From assembly GCA_050251035.1 (NCBI GenBank), contig JBFWNN010000031.1, positions 3,058-67,057 of the forward strand: DNA of 64,000 nucleotides, written 5' to 3'. The stretch's first letter is position 1. Each line of letters starts with the position of its first letter. Shown one piece after another: positions 1 through 9,020 of this stretch. Source of the DNA: Taklimakanibacter sp050251035 (GTDB taxonomy: Bacteria > Pseudomonadota > Alphaproteobacteria > Rhizobiales > Aestuariivirgaceae). Under the pieces are notes generated by a model. It ran no database searches, had not been told where the DNA came from, and worked only from the letters and a program-made list of their open reading frames with translations. The position numbers and the translations under genes are program-made.

Positions 1-2
1 AT

Positions 3-449
3 ACGATGCGCATCGCGTCGGAAACCCTGGTCAAATCGCGGCGGCGGCTGTGGCTGCCGGTCGAGCATCCGTTGCTCACCAGCGAGAATGTGACGCTCGC
101 CGATATCGCCGAGGAGCCTTATGTGATGCTGACCGTCGACGAGGCGATGGACACCGCCGGCAAATATTGGGCGAAAGCCGGGCTCGAGCCGCGCATGATC
201 GTGAAGACCTCGTCCGTCGAGGCGGTGCGCAGCATGGTGGCCGCCGGCATGGGCGTCACCGTTCTTTCCGACATGGTCTACAGGCCCTGGTCGCTCGAAG
301 GCCAGCGCATCGAGACGCGCAATGTGATCGGCGACATCCCGACCATGGATGTCGGCCTCGCCTGGAACCGGGCGGTGCAGCAAGGCCCGGCGACGCGCGT
401 TTTCCATGATTTCATGAGCATGACCTTCTCCGGCGCTGCGGCGATGTGA
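3..449 (+). CDS. LysR-family transcriptional regulator, C-terminal part (5' truncated by window)
   Basis: The reading frame is already open at the window edge and stops at 447-449, so only the last ~148 residues are visible. They match the distal half of a LysR effector-binding (periplasmic-binding-protein-like) domain: the LPVEHPLL strand, a LADIAEEPYVML segment, and the SSVEAVRSMVAAGMGVTVL helix-turn that marks the second lobe in this superfamily. The DNA-binding helix-turn-helix would lie upstream of the window. The inducer and target cannot be told from this part. The next gene is convergent and the gap is only 46 bases. Confidence 0.8.
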   Translation, partial: TMRIASETLVKSRRRLWLPVEHPLLTSENVTLADIAEEPYVMLTVDEAMDTAGKYWAKAGLEPRMIVKTSSVEAVRSMVAAGMGVTVLSDMVYRPWSLEGQRIETRNVIGDIPTMDVGLAWNRAVQQGPATRVFHDFMSMTFSGAAAM

Positions 450-495
450 GCGAAGGCGACACGGAGCAGCGGACCGGCCAGTTCACGAATGCACG

Positions 496-1269
496 TCAGA
501 AGCGGACGTTCACGCCCGCCCTGACGATATTGCCGCGAAACTCCGCCGAATAGCTCTGGGTGAAGCGCTCGTCCTGGGCCGCAGCAGCGGTCGAGGACAA
601 TCGCCCCAGATCGTAATAGAGATATTCGAGCCGCAAGGTGGTGGCGTCCAGGATGGCGTATTCAAACCCGCCGCCGAGGCTCCAGCCCAAAGCGGTGTCC
701 GACTTGCCGCCGGCAAAAGATGCGGGGCCCGATGTCGTGGCAAAGCGGAACTCTTTGTCGCCATAGGCCAGGCCGCCCGTCACATAGAGCAAAGTCCGAT
801 CCAGGGCATAGCCGAGCCGCAAGCGCGCGGTGCCGAGATAATCGAGGCTCTGTCGGACAGAAGCGGTGCCTGGCTCGAGCAACACATTCCCTCCGATGCC
901 GCCGGGAAAGGCCGTGCTCTCCTTCTCGTCCATGCCCAGATAGGAAAGGTCGGCTTCGATGCCGATGACCAGCCTGTCGGTTTGGATATTGTAGCCGACC
1001 TGCCCGCCGCCGAGCATGCCCTCGAGGTCTTTGCCGATGGTCTCCGGATAGCCCGCCGCAACGGCACCATCCCCGATTTCGCCGAAGCCCGGGGCGAAGA
1101 ACTCGTCGAAATCGACGCCGCCGCCGTCGCCCCAGCCATAGCCGGCATGGACGCCGGCATAAAAGCCCGACCAATCGTAAATGGCAGGCGCCTCCACATC
1201 GGCCGCCTCGGCCGTGGTGCCGGCCGTCAGAACCGCGCCGACGAGCAGTAGTCTTCGCAACACGTGCAT
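496..1269 (-). CDS. outer-membrane beta-barrel protein (Omp25/RopB-like)
   Basis: A 257-residue protein starting at the ATG at 1269, preceded by GGGGGA. Further in-frame starts upstream (to 1422) lack such a site and would bury the signal peptide. Residues 1-22 are a typical Sec signal (LRRLLLVGAVLTAG, cut after AEA). The mature start, YDWSGFYAGVHAGYGWG, is the signature opening strand of the rhizobial/Brucella Omp25-RopB 8-stranded barrels. The C-terminal end in alternating hydrophobic residues and final Phe (RAGVNVRF) is the expected BAM signal. It probably acts as a structural outer-membrane protein; no enzymatic role is implied. Confidence 0.85.
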   Translation of the reverse strand: MHVLRRLLLVGAVLTAGTTAEAADVEAPAIYDWSGFYAGVHAGYGWGDGGGVDFDEFFAPGFGEIGDGAVAAGYPETIGKDLEGMLGGGQVGYNIQTDRLVIGIEADLSYLGMDEKESTAFPGGIGGNVLLEPGTASVRQSLDYLGTARLRLGYALDRTLLYVTGGLAYGDKEFRFATTSGPASFAGGKSDTALGWSLGGGFEYAILDATTLRLEYLYYDLGRLSSTAAAAQDERFTQSYSAEFRGNIVRAGVNVRF

Positions 1270-1488
1270 TCCCCCGGGTTCCGCGTGAATCCCACGAGCA
1301 CCTTGCCATGACCGCTGCGCCGGGACAGCCGTCAAATGACGGTAGGCCGACCTCCGTTGCCGAGGCTGGCGCATGGTCTCGAGCCTGGCCGATCTCATCT
1401 GGATCCCCGTACAGATGAACATTGATCAGGTCCCCTGAAGCGCTGTAGTCCTCTTGCCAGTCCGACGCTTCCGTGACAGGCGACCCTC

Positions 1489-2637
1489 GTGCACCAGACC
1501 GCCCCGCCACCCGCCAGTTCCGCGCCGCCACCCGAGAGCGGCGAGCCCGTGCCCGCCGACAAGGCTCAGGCCGAGACCAAGACCACCTATTCCATGTCGA
1601 GCGGATTCCCGCGCCTTTTGAACCGCCTCGATCTCTCGGTCGGCTTCACCTCCTACCAGTCCGGCAAGCTCTATCTGCTCGGCCGCAACCCGCATAAGGG
1701 CGGGCTGATGGTGGACGAACGGCTGTTCCCCAAGGCCATGGGCCTGGCCGCCGAGGGCCGCACCCTGGTGCTGGCGACCCTGTTCCAGATCCAGCGCTTC
1801 GAGAACGTCCTCGAGACGGGCCAGGCGATCAACCACACGCAGGACGCCTGCTATGTGCCGCGCGTCACCTACACGACGGGCGTCCTCGATGCGCATGAGG
1901 TCGGGCTCATGGAGGACGGGCGGATCGTCTTCGTCAACACCGCCTATAACTGCCTCGCCGTCCCTTCCGAGCGGCACAGCTTCACCGCCCTGTGGATGCC
2001 GCCCTTCATTTCGAGCCTGGTCGAGGAGGACCGCTGCCATCTCAATGGCCTCGCCATGGAGAAGGGCCGGCCGCGCTATGTGACGGCGGTGTCGCGTTCC
2101 GACACGATCGACGGCTGGCGCGACCGGCGCGCCAATGGCGGCATCGTCGTCGATGTCGAAACGGGCGAGATCGTCTGCTCCGGCCTGTCGATGCCGCATT
2201 CGCCGCGCGTGGCCGACGGAAAATTATGGGTGCTGAACTCAGGGACCGGAGAGCTGGGCGTGGTCGAACGCTCATCCGGCACGTTCCGTCCGCGCGCCTT
2301 CTGCCCGGGCTTCGTGCGCGGCCTCGCCATCCATGGGCGGCATGCCTTTGTCGGCCTGTCGAAGCCGCGCTACAAGCGCTTCGAGGGCCTGGCGCTCGAC
2401 AACCGGTTGAAAACCACCGATTCCGAGCCCTGGTGCGGGGTGCAGGTCATCGATCTCGACAGCGGCACCTGCGTCGAATGGTTCCGCATCGATGGCGCGG
2501 TGGCCGAGATCTTCGACGTCACGGTCCTGCCGGGCGTCGCCTGTCCCATGTCGCTGGGCTTCGCCTCGAACGAGATCAAGACGCTCATCACCTATGAGGG
2601 ACTGAAGCCGCAGACCGCGGCCGCGACGCCGGCCTGA
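1489..2637 (+). CDS. TIGR03032 family protein (DUF4915-like, predicted beta-propeller)
   Basis: A 382-residue protein with a GTG start and a Pro/Ala/Glu-rich, probably disordered first ~35 residues. From residue ~36 on it resembles the TIGR03032 conserved family: SSGFPRLL..., an SYQSGKLYLLGR stretch, FPKAMGLA, HTQDACYVPR and the HLNGLAM motif. The repeated short beta segments suggest a propeller-like fold. Its function is not established. No signal peptide is seen. The start is only weakly supported; an internal ATG at 1594 is an alternative. It converges with the cyclic-nucleotide-binding gene, 35 bases away. Confidence 0.7.
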   Translation: MHQTAPPPASSAPPPESGEPVPADKAQAETKTTYSMSSGFPRLLNRLDLSVGFTSYQSGKLYLLGRNPHKGGLMVDERLFPKAMGLAAEGRTLVLATLFQIQRFENVLETGQAINHTQDACYVPRVTYTTGVLDAHEVGLMEDGRIVFVNTAYNCLAVPSERHSFTALWMPPFISSLVEEDRCHLNGLAMEKGRPRYVTAVSRSDTIDGWRDRRANGGIVVDVETGEIVCSGLSMPHSPRVADGKLWVLNSGTGELGVVERSSGTFRPRAFCPGFVRGLAIHGRHAFVGLSKPRYKRFEGLALDNRLKTTDSEPWCGVQVIDLDSGTCVEWFRIDGAVAEIFDVTVLPGVACPMSLGFASNEIKTLITYEGLKPQTAAATPA

Positions 2638-2672
2638 CCGCCGGCTGCGCGGCAATGACGGGTTCGCCGGAG

Positions 2673-3053
2673 CTACGTTCCCGGCATTGCCCTGGCGCGA
2701 TCGTTCATGGTGCGCAGACGCGCGCTCATGACCTTCATGACCCGCAGCGCGAAATAGGGCGTCTGCGCGACCATGAACAGGAACCGCTTCTCGTCGAGCG
2801 GGATAACCTGGCTCGCGGTGACGGCTTTAACCGTGGCGCTGCGCGACCCGCCATCGACCAGCGCCATCTCGCCCAGGATGCCGCCCTTGCCGACCGTCTC
2901 GAACGCGTGGTTGCCGTTGAGGATCTGCAACTCGCCCGATTTGACGATATAGAGGCTGTTCGCCGGTTCGCCCTGTTCAAAGAGCACCTGGCCGGCATCG
3001 AGCTTGATCGTCTCCGCATCGTCGCCAAAAAGGCTGAGAAAGTCGTTCGGCAT
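2673..3053 (-). CDS. stand-alone cyclic-nucleotide-binding domain protein
   Basis: A 126-residue protein made almost entirely of one Crp-type cNMP-binding domain: GQVLFEQGEPANSLYIVKSGEL, GILGEMALVDGGSRSATVKA, in which the phosphate-binding cassette GEMAL...RSATV is complete. There is no helix-turn-helix and no catalytic domain, so it is a sensor/adaptor domain rather than a Crp-type regulator. GGGGAG lies at a good distance before the ATG. Small one-domain proteins of this kind occur widely in Hyphomicrobiales; partner unknown. Confidence 0.8.
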   Translation of the reverse strand: MPNDFLSLFGDDAETIKLDAGQVLFEQGEPANSLYIVKSGELQILNGNHAFETVGKGGILGEMALVDGGSRSATVKAVTASQVIPLDEKRFLFMVAQTPYFALRVMKVMSARLRTMNDRARAMPGT

Positions 3054-3285
3054 GATCGGCTCCCCTTACGCAATCAATGACACTTGCGACGGTTCGATGA
3101 CAGTTTGATGACGGCACCTGATGCGCCTGGTCGACGATTCGGCCGGACTGTCATCAAGCCTTCGCAAAAGTCGCAAAATCTGATGGCGCTCCCCGAGGGA
3201 GCCTTCTCCCTCTTGTTGGACCTCGTCTCGCCCCCCGGAGGCCAAGCCGGGCGGCGAGACCTTCCTTCGCGGGTCGCGTCCCCCG

Positions 3286-4236
3286 CTACCGCCGCTTCAC
3301 GCCGGGCAGCACGCAGAGCATCTCGAACAGCAGATTGGCGCCGGTGAGCGCTGTGTTGCCGCTCGGATCATAGGGCGGCGACACTTCGACCAGGTCACAG
3401 CCGACGAGATCGAGGCCCCAGGCGCCGCGGATGATCTCGAGCCCCTGGATGGTGGTGAGGCCGCCGATCTCGGGCGTGCCGGTGCCGGGCGCGAAAGCGG
3501 GGTCCAGGCTGTCGATGTCGAAGCTCAGATAGACCGGACCCTTGCCCATCTGCTGGCGCACTTCCTCCATGAGAGGGGTCAAGGACTTGTGCCAGCAGTC
3601 TTCGGCCTGGACGACGCGGAAGCCCTGCTGGCGCGGCCAGTCGAAATCATCGGCGGCATAGCCTGTAGCCCGGAGCCCGATCTGGATGCAGCGCCTCGTG
3701 TCGAGCAGCTTGTCCTCGACTGCGCGGCGGAACGGCGTGCCGTGGGCGATCTTCTCGCCGAACATGTTCTCGTTGATGTCGGCATGGGCATCGACATGGA
3801 TGAGGCCGACGGGGCCGTATTTCTCGGCGATGGCGCGCAAGATCGGATAGGTCAGCGTGTGGTCGCCGCCCAGCGTCAGGGGCCGGCAGCCCTTGGCGAT
3901 GATCGCGCGATAGGCATTGGTGATGATGTCCATGCATTTCGGCAGGTTGAACGTGTCGATCGCCACATCGCCGATATCGGCGACCATCAAGCTGTCGAAG
4001 GGCGCCGCCCGCGTCGCCATGTTGTAGGGGCGGATCAGGCAGGATTCGGCGCGGATCTGGCGCGGGCCGTAGCGCGTGCCGGCGCGATTCGAGGCGCCGA
4101 TGTCCATGGGGATGCCGACGAAGCAGGCATCGAGCCCGTCGGTCCCGGTCTGCATCGGCAGGCGCATCATGGTGGCCGGACCGCCGAAACGCGGCATCTG
4201 GTTTCCGCCCAAGGGCTGATTGAGATTTCTGGTCAT
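3286..4236 (-). CDS. speB: agmatinase / guanidino-acid ureohydrolase
   Basis: A 316-residue enzyme of the arginase/agmatinase (ureohydrolase) superfamily. All binuclear Mn ligands are present: GGDHT (H126), DAHAD (D149, H151, D153) and FDIDSLDP (D240, D242), with the VEVSPPYD motif near 283-290. Family members hydrolyse agmatine, guanidinobutyrate or guanidinopropionate to urea plus an amine. The sequence alone does not decide the substrate, so the speB symbol is tentative. GAGGAG precedes the ATG at 4236. There are no polyamine genes nearby; it stands alone, divergent from the acyl-CoA synthetase gene. Confidence 0.82.
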   Translation of the reverse strand: MTRNLNQPLGGNQMPRFGGPATMMRLPMQTGTDGLDACFVGIPMDIGASNRAGTRYGPRQIRAESCLIRPYNMATRAAPFDSLMVADIGDVAIDTFNLPKCMDIITNAYRAIIAKGCRPLTLGGDHTLTYPILRAIAEKYGPVGLIHVDAHADINENMFGEKIAHGTPFRRAVEDKLLDTRRCIQIGLRATGYAADDFDWPRQQGFRVVQAEDCWHKSLTPLMEEVRQQMGKGPVYLSFDIDSLDPAFAPGTGTPEIGGLTTIQGLEIIRGAWGLDLVGCDLVEVSPPYDPSGNTALTGANLLFEMLCVLPGVKRR

Positions 4237-4380
4237 GACGCTCCTCGCAGACGTTATTCCGGGCCACAGGTGACACGCTGCCCGAGGTTAGGCAAGGGGT
4301 TCCCCTCCACCTAGACTTTCGGTCAGCCCGGTTGAAACACAGGCCATAATCCTATTTGCTGGCCGTGGGAGGATTTGCGA

Positions 4381-6039
4381 TTGACCAGGCTCACGCAAAG
4401 CTATGTGCATGGGGCGAGCAGCGTGCCGCTGATCGGCCAGACATTGGGCGCGTTCTTCGACGAGGCGGCGCGCCGCTGGGGCGATTGTGACGCGCTCGTC
4501 GTGCGCCACCAGGGGGTGCGCTGGACCTATGCCGAGCTCAAGCGCAAGGTCGACGACTTCGCCGCAGGGCTCCTGGCGCTGGGGCTCGCGCCCGGCGACC
4601 GGGTCGGCATCTGGTCGCCCAACAACGCTGAATGGGTGGTCACCCAATTCGCCACCGCCAAGGCCGGACTCATCCTGGTCAACATCAATCCGGCCTATCG
4701 CCTCGCCGAGGCCGACTACGCGCTCAACAAGGTCGAATGCAAGGCGCTCGTCACCGCAAGCCAGTTCAAGACCAGCGACTATGTCGGCATGCTGAACGAG
4801 CTCCGCGCCGGCAACCGCCTGCCGCATCTCAAGACCATCATCCGCATCGGCGGCGAAGGCGCAGGGATGCTCGCCTTCGACTCGGTCCCCGGCCGCGCCG
4901 GGCCGGAGCACCATCAGCTTCTGGCCGAGATCGCCGCCACGCTGCAGTTCGACGACCCGATCAACATCCAGTTCACCAGCGGCACCACCGGCTACCCCAA
5001 GGGCGCCACGCTCACCCATCACAATATCCTGAACAATGGCTATTTCATCGGCGAGACGATGCGGCTCTCCGAAAAGGACCGCATCTGCATCCCGGTGCCG
5101 CTCTATCATTGCTTTGGCATGGTGCTGGGCAACCTCGCCTGCGTCACTCACGGTTCGGCCATGGTCTATCCGGGCGAAGGTTTTGACCCGCTCGCCGTGC
5201 TGCAGACCGTCGAGGCCGAGCGCTGCACCGGCCTTTATGGCGTGCCGACCATGTTCATCGCCGAGCTCGGCCATGCCGAGTTCAAGAAGTTCAATCTCTC
5301 GTCCTTGCGCACCGGCATCATGGCGGGCTCGCCCTGTCCGATCGAGGTGATGAAGCAGGCGGTCAGGGACATGCATATGAACGAGGTCACCATCTGCTAC
5401 GGCATGCCCGAGACGCGCCCGGTGAGCTTCCAGACCTCGGCCGACGATCCGCTCGAGCAGCGCGTCGGATCGGTCGGGCGCATCCATCCCCATGTCGAGG
5501 TCACGGTCGTCGATGCCGACGGCCGCATCGTTCCGCCGGGCGAGCCCGGCGAGCTGTGCACTCGCGGCTATTCGGTGATGCGCGGCTATTGGAACGACGA
5601 GGAGAAGACCCGCGAGGCGATCGATGAGGCGCGCTGGATGCATACCGGCGACCTCGCGACGATCGACGCGGAGGGCTATTGCAACATCGTCGGGCGCATC
5701 AAGGACATGGTGATCAGAGGCGGGGAGAACATCTATCCGCGCGAGATCGAGGAATTCCTGTACAAGCACCCGAAAGTGGCCGACGTGCAGGTGATCGGCG
5801 TGCCCGACAGGAAATATGGCGAGGAGCTGTGCGCCTGGATCAGGCTGAAGGCCGACCAGAGCTGCACGGACGAGGAAATCCGCCAATTCTGCCAGGGACA
5901 GATCGCGCATTACAAGATTCCGCGCTATGTGAAGTTCGTCGACGCCTTCCCGATGACGGTGACCGGCAAGATCCAGAAATTCCTGATGCGCGAAGAGGCG
6001 CGCAAGGAGCTGGGCCTCGAGGAAGAAAAGACGGCATGA
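4381..6039 (+). CDS. acyl-CoA synthetase (AMP-forming, ACSF2-like), first gene of leucine/isovalerate operon
   Basis: A ~552-residue ANL-superfamily enzyme that activates a carboxylate to its acyl-CoA through an acyl-AMP. The A3 P-loop TSGTTGYPKGA lies at about 198-208, the A7/A8 region is HTGDLATID...GRIKDMVIRGGENIYPREIE, and the C-terminal catalytic Lys is in TGKIQK. The start is set at TTG 4381 because GGGAGGA ends 7 bases before it; TTG 4375 would be too close. Odd point: the A5 motif, usually YGMTETSP, reads YGMPETRP. It lies 16 bases before isovaleryl-CoA dehydrogenase, so a branched or short-chain acid such as isovalerate is a reasonable substrate (inference). Confidence 0.85.
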   Translation: MTRLTQSYVHGASSVPLIGQTLGAFFDEAARRWGDCDALVVRHQGVRWTYAELKRKVDDFAAGLLALGLAPGDRVGIWSPNNAEWVVTQFATAKAGLILVNINPAYRLAEADYALNKVECKALVTASQFKTSDYVGMLNELRAGNRLPHLKTIIRIGGEGAGMLAFDSVPGRAGPEHHQLLAEIAATLQFDDPINIQFTSGTTGYPKGATLTHHNILNNGYFIGETMRLSEKDRICIPVPLYHCFGMVLGNLACVTHGSAMVYPGEGFDPLAVLQTVEAERCTGLYGVPTMFIAELGHAEFKKFNLSSLRTGIMAGSPCPIEVMKQAVRDMHMNEVTICYGMPETRPVSFQTSADDPLEQRVGSVGRIHPHVEVTVVDADGRIVPPGEPGELCTRGYSVMRGYWNDEEKTREAIDEARWMHTGDLATIDAEGYCNIVGRIKDMVIRGGENIYPREIEEFLYKHPKVADVQVIGVPDRKYGEELCAWIRLKADQSCTDEEIRQFCQGQIAHYKIPRYVKFVDAFPMTVTGKIQKFLMREEARKELGLEEEKTA

Positions 6040-6055
6040 TGGGATTGGACTAGCC

Positions 6056-7228
6056 ATGGCAGACAGCAGCAATTTCGGCCTCAAATTCGATCTCGACGAA
6101 ACCGCCGAGATGATCCGCAACACGGTCTCGGTCTTCGCCCAGGCCGAGATCGCGCCGCGTGCGGCCGAGATCGACAAATCGAACGAGTTCCCGCGCGATC
6201 TGTGGCCCAGGCTCGGCGAGCTCGGCCTCCATGGCATCACCGTCGAGGAGGAGCATGGCGGCCTGGGGCTCGGCTATCTCGATCATGCGATAGCGGTCGA
6301 AGAGGTGAGCCGGGCGTCGGGCTCGGTCGGCCTCTCCTATGGCGCTCATTCCAACCTGTGCATCAACCAGATCCGCCGCAACGGCTCGGACGAGCAGAAG
6401 AGGCGCTATCTGCCGAAACTGATCTCGGGCGAGCATGTGGGGGCGCTCGCCATGTCGGAGCCGGGCTCGGGCTCGGACGTCGTCTCGATGCGCACCAAGG
6501 CCGAGAAGAAGGGATCGAAATACATCCTCAACGGCAACAAGATGTGGATCACCAACGGTCCCATCGCCGACACGCTCTTCGTCTATGCCAAGACCGATCC
6601 GCAAGCCGGGGCCAAGGGCATCACCAGCTTCCTCATCGAGAAAGGTTTTAAAGGCTTCCGCACCGCGCAGAAGCTCGACAAGCTCGGCATGCGGGGCTCC
6701 GACACCGGCGAGCTCATCTTCGAGGATTGCGAGGTGCCGGAAGAGAATGTCGTCGGCGAGGTGAACAAGGGTGTGCGCGTGCTGATGTCGGGCCTCGACT
6801 ATGAGCGGGCCGTGCTCGCCGCCGGCGCCATCGGCATCATGCGCACCGCGCTCGACGTCGTCCTGCCCTATGTGCATGACCGGAAGCAGTTCGGCCAGCC
6901 GATCGGCACCTTCCAGCTGGTCCAGGGCAAGCTCGCCGACATGTATGTGCTGATGAACGCGGCGCGCTCCTATGTCTATACGGTGTGCAAGGCCTGCGAT
7001 CAGGGCCGCGTCACCCGCGAGGACGCGGCGGGCGCCATCCTGTTCGCCGCCGAGAAGGCGACGCAAATAGCGCTCGACGCCATCCAGCTCCTGGGCGGCA
7101 ACGGCTATATCAACGACTTCCCGACCGGGCGGCTCCTGCGCGACGCCAAGCTCTATGAGATCGGCGCCGGCACCAGCGAGATCAGGCGCATGCTGATCGG
7201 CCGCGAACTGTTCGAGAAGTCGATCTAG
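6056..7228 (+). CDS. ivd: isovaleryl-CoA dehydrogenase
   Basis: A 390-residue FAD acyl-CoA dehydrogenase. The catalytic base sits as E250 in GLDYERAVLAAG, the position typical of isovaleryl-CoA dehydrogenases; other short-chain family members use a C-terminal glutamate. Other signatures are SEPGSGSDVVSM, NGNKMWITNG, RKQFGQPIG and QLLGGNGYINDFPTGRLLRDAKLYEIGAG(T). It converts isovaleryl-CoA to 3-methylcrotonyl-CoA and passes electrons to ETF. It is followed by both methylcrotonyl-CoA carboxylase subunits, which confirms the leucine/isovalerate assignment. Confidence 0.93.
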   Translation: MADSSNFGLKFDLDETAEMIRNTVSVFAQAEIAPRAAEIDKSNEFPRDLWPRLGELGLHGITVEEEHGGLGLGYLDHAIAVEEVSRASGSVGLSYGAHSNLCINQIRRNGSDEQKRRYLPKLISGEHVGALAMSEPGSGSDVVSMRTKAEKKGSKYILNGNKMWITNGPIADTLFVYAKTDPQAGAKGITSFLIEKGFKGFRTAQKLDKLGMRGSDTGELIFEDCEVPEENVVGEVNKGVRVLMSGLDYERAVLAAGAIGIMRTALDVVLPYVHDRKQFGQPIGTFQLVQGKLADMYVLMNAARSYVYTVCKACDQGRVTREDAAGAILFAAEKATQIALDAIQLLGGNGYINDFPTGRLLRDAKLYEIGAGTSEIRRMLIGRELFEKSI

Positions 7229-7254
7229 ATGGCTCAATTGGCGAGAGCGGATTT

Positions 7255-7390
7255 CCCTCCCCCTTGCGGGGAGGGATTAAGGGTGGGGGTCGGGAAGTCT
7301 CTCGAGACTACACTTCCTTCGTACTCACAGAACCAAAAATTGAGGGACCACCAGACCCCCACCCCAGCCCCTCCCCGCAAGGGGGAGGGG
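7255..7390. repeat. long inverted-repeat element inside the ivd-mccB operon
   Basis: Two C/G-rich arms of about 37 bases (7255-7291 and 7354-7390) are near-perfect inverted copies: CCCTCCCCCTTGCGGGGAGG... faces ...CCTCCCCGCAAGGGGGAGGG, separated by ~62 AT-richer bases. A second member of the family lies between znuC and znuB (50925-51075), and single hairpins of the same flavour occur at 30630-30653 and 37617-37643. It is a REP-like, non-coding mobile or amplified palindrome. The G-rich right arm ends just before the mccB start and is the nearest source of a ribosome-binding site. Confidence 0.85.
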
Positions 7391-7410
7391 AAGTGGAGCG
7401 TGTATCGTCC

Positions 7411-9018
7411 ATGACCGTCCTCAAAAGCGACATCGATCCCGGGTCCGACAAGTTCCGACGCAATGAGGAGCATATGCGCGGGCTGGTCGACGATCTGCGC
7501 AAGGTCTCGGCCCATATCATGCAAGGCGGGCCCAAGGCCTCGCGCGACCGGCATGAAGCGCGGGGAAAACTGCTTCCCCGGGAGCGGGTGCTGCGGCTCC
7601 TCGATCGCGGCTCGCCCTTTCTCGAGGTCGGCCATCTCGCCGCCCACAAGATGTATCACGGCGAGGTGCCGTCCGCCGGCATCATCACCGGCATCGGCCG
7701 GGTCGCGGGGCGCGAATGCATGATCGTGTGCAATGACGCGACGGTGAAAGGCGGCACCTATTATCCGATCACCGTCAAGAAGCACCTGCGCGCCCAGGAG
7801 ATCGCCGAGCAGAACCGGCTCACCTGCATCTATCTGGTCGATTCGGGCGGCGCCAACCTGCCCAATCAGGACGAGGTCTTCCCCGATCGCGACCATTTCG
7901 GCCGCATCTTCTTCAACCAGGCCAACATGTCGGCCAAGGGCATCCACCAGATCGCGGTGGTGATGGGCTCCTGCACCGCGGGCGGCGCCTATGTGCCGGC
8001 CATGGCGGACCAGAGCATCATCGTGCGCGAGCAGGGCACGATCTTCCTGGGTGGCCCGCCTCTGGTGAAGGCGGCGACCGGCGAGGTGGTGAGTGCCGAG
8101 GACTTGGGCGGCGCCGATGTCCATACCCGCCTCTCCGGCGTCGCCGACCATCTCGCTCAAACCGACGAGCATGCGCTCGATCTGGCGCGGCGCGCCGTGG
8201 CCAATCTGCAGATCAGGAAGCAAGCTGACATCATCCTGCGCGAAGCCAAGGCGCCGCACTATGATCCGGCCGAGCTCTATGGTGTCATGCCGCCGACCTC
8301 GCGCGAGCCCTTCGATGTCCGCGAGGTGATCGCGCGCATCGTCGATGACAGCGTGCTCGACGAGTTCAAGGCGCTCTATGGCAAGACGCTGGTCACGGGC
8401 TTCGCCCATGTGCAGGGCATGCCGGTCGGCATCCTCGCCAATGACGGCATCCTGTTCTCGGAATCGGCCGTCAAGGGCGCGCATTTCATCGAGATCTGCT
8501 GCCAGCAGCGCATCCCGCTCTTGTTCCTGCAGAACATCACCGGCTTCATGGTGGGGCGCAAATACGAGAATGAGGGCATCGCCAAGCATGGCGCGAAGCT
8601 CGTGACCGCGGTCGCGACCGCCCAGGTGCCCAAGGTCACCGTCATCATCGGCGGCAGCTTCGGCGCCGGCAATTATGGCATGTGCGGACGGGCCTACTCG
8701 CCGCGCTTTTTGTGGATGTGGCCCAATGCGCGCATCTCGGTGATGGGCGGCGAGCAGGCCGCCAATGTGCTGGCCACCGTCAAGCGCGACGGCCTTGGCG
8801 CCAAGGGCGAGACCTGGAGCGATGCGGACGAGGAAGCGTTCAAGGCGCCGATCCGCGAGCAATATGAGCAGCAGGGTCATCCCTATTTCGCCTCGGCGCG
8901 CCTGTGGGACGACGGCGTCATCGATCCGGCAGAGACGCGCCGCGTGGTGGGCTTGAGCTTGTCGGCCGCGCTCAACGCGCCGATCCCCGAAACCCGCTTC
9001 GGCATATTCAGGATGTGA
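7411..9018 (+). CDS. mccB: 3-methylcrotonyl-CoA carboxylase, carboxyltransferase (beta) subunit
   Basis: A 535-residue carboxyltransferase of the crotonase-like biotin-dependent type: NDATVKGGTYYPITVKKHLR, LVDSGGANLPNQDEVFPD, MGSCTAGGAYVPAM and GSFGAGNYGMCGRAY are the hallmark of the beta subunit of methylcrotonyl-CoA carboxylase (LiuB), rather than of acetyl- or propionyl-CoA carboxylases. It moves carboxylate from biotin to 3-methylcrotonyl-CoA. The ATG at 7411 follows the palindromic element; upstream in-frame codons only read through that repeat. The stop is two bases before the mccA start, so the pair is tightly coupled. Confidence 0.93.
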   Translation: MTVLKSDIDPGSDKFRRNEEHMRGLVDDLRKVSAHIMQGGPKASRDRHEARGKLLPRERVLRLLDRGSPFLEVGHLAAHKMYHGEVPSAGIITGIGRVAGRECMIVCNDATVKGGTYYPITVKKHLRAQEIAEQNRLTCIYLVDSGGANLPNQDEVFPDRDHFGRIFFNQANMSAKGIHQIAVVMGSCTAGGAYVPAMADQSIIVREQGTIFLGGPPLVKAATGEVVSAEDLGGADVHTRLSGVADHLAQTDEHALDLARRAVANLQIRKQADIILREAKAPHYDPAELYGVMPPTSREPFDVREVIARIVDDSVLDEFKALYGKTLVTGFAHVQGMPVGILANDGILFSESAVKGAHFIEICCQQRIPLLFLQNITGFMVGRKYENEGIAKHGAKLVTAVATAQVPKVTVIIGGSFGAGNYGMCGRAYSPRFLWMWPNARISVMGGEQAANVLATVKRDGLGAKGETWSDADEEAFKAPIREQYEQQGHPYFASARLWDDGVIDPAETRRVVGLSLSAALNAPIPETRFGIFRM

Positions 9019-9020
9019 TC

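Noticed and set aside
3226..3259. Inverted repeat TCTCGCC...GGCGAGA downstream of the agmatinase gene
   Set aside because: Arms are only seven bases with a long loop, and no U-run follows in the agmatinase direction; too weak to call a terminator.
3286..4236. Firm naming as agmatinase in a polyamine pathway
   Set aside because: The motifs are shared by guanidinobutyrase and guanidinopropionase, and no polyamine genes are adjacent, so only the ureohydrolase family is secure.
4288..6240. 650-codon open frame antisense to the acyl-CoA synthetase and the start of ivd
   Set aside because: It covers two real genes on the other strand, has shadow composition and no domain.
7229..7414. 61-codon frame over the inverted repeat after ivd
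   Set aside because: Its residues are just the translation of the palindrome (repeated Pro/Arg/Gly); the element is non-coding.
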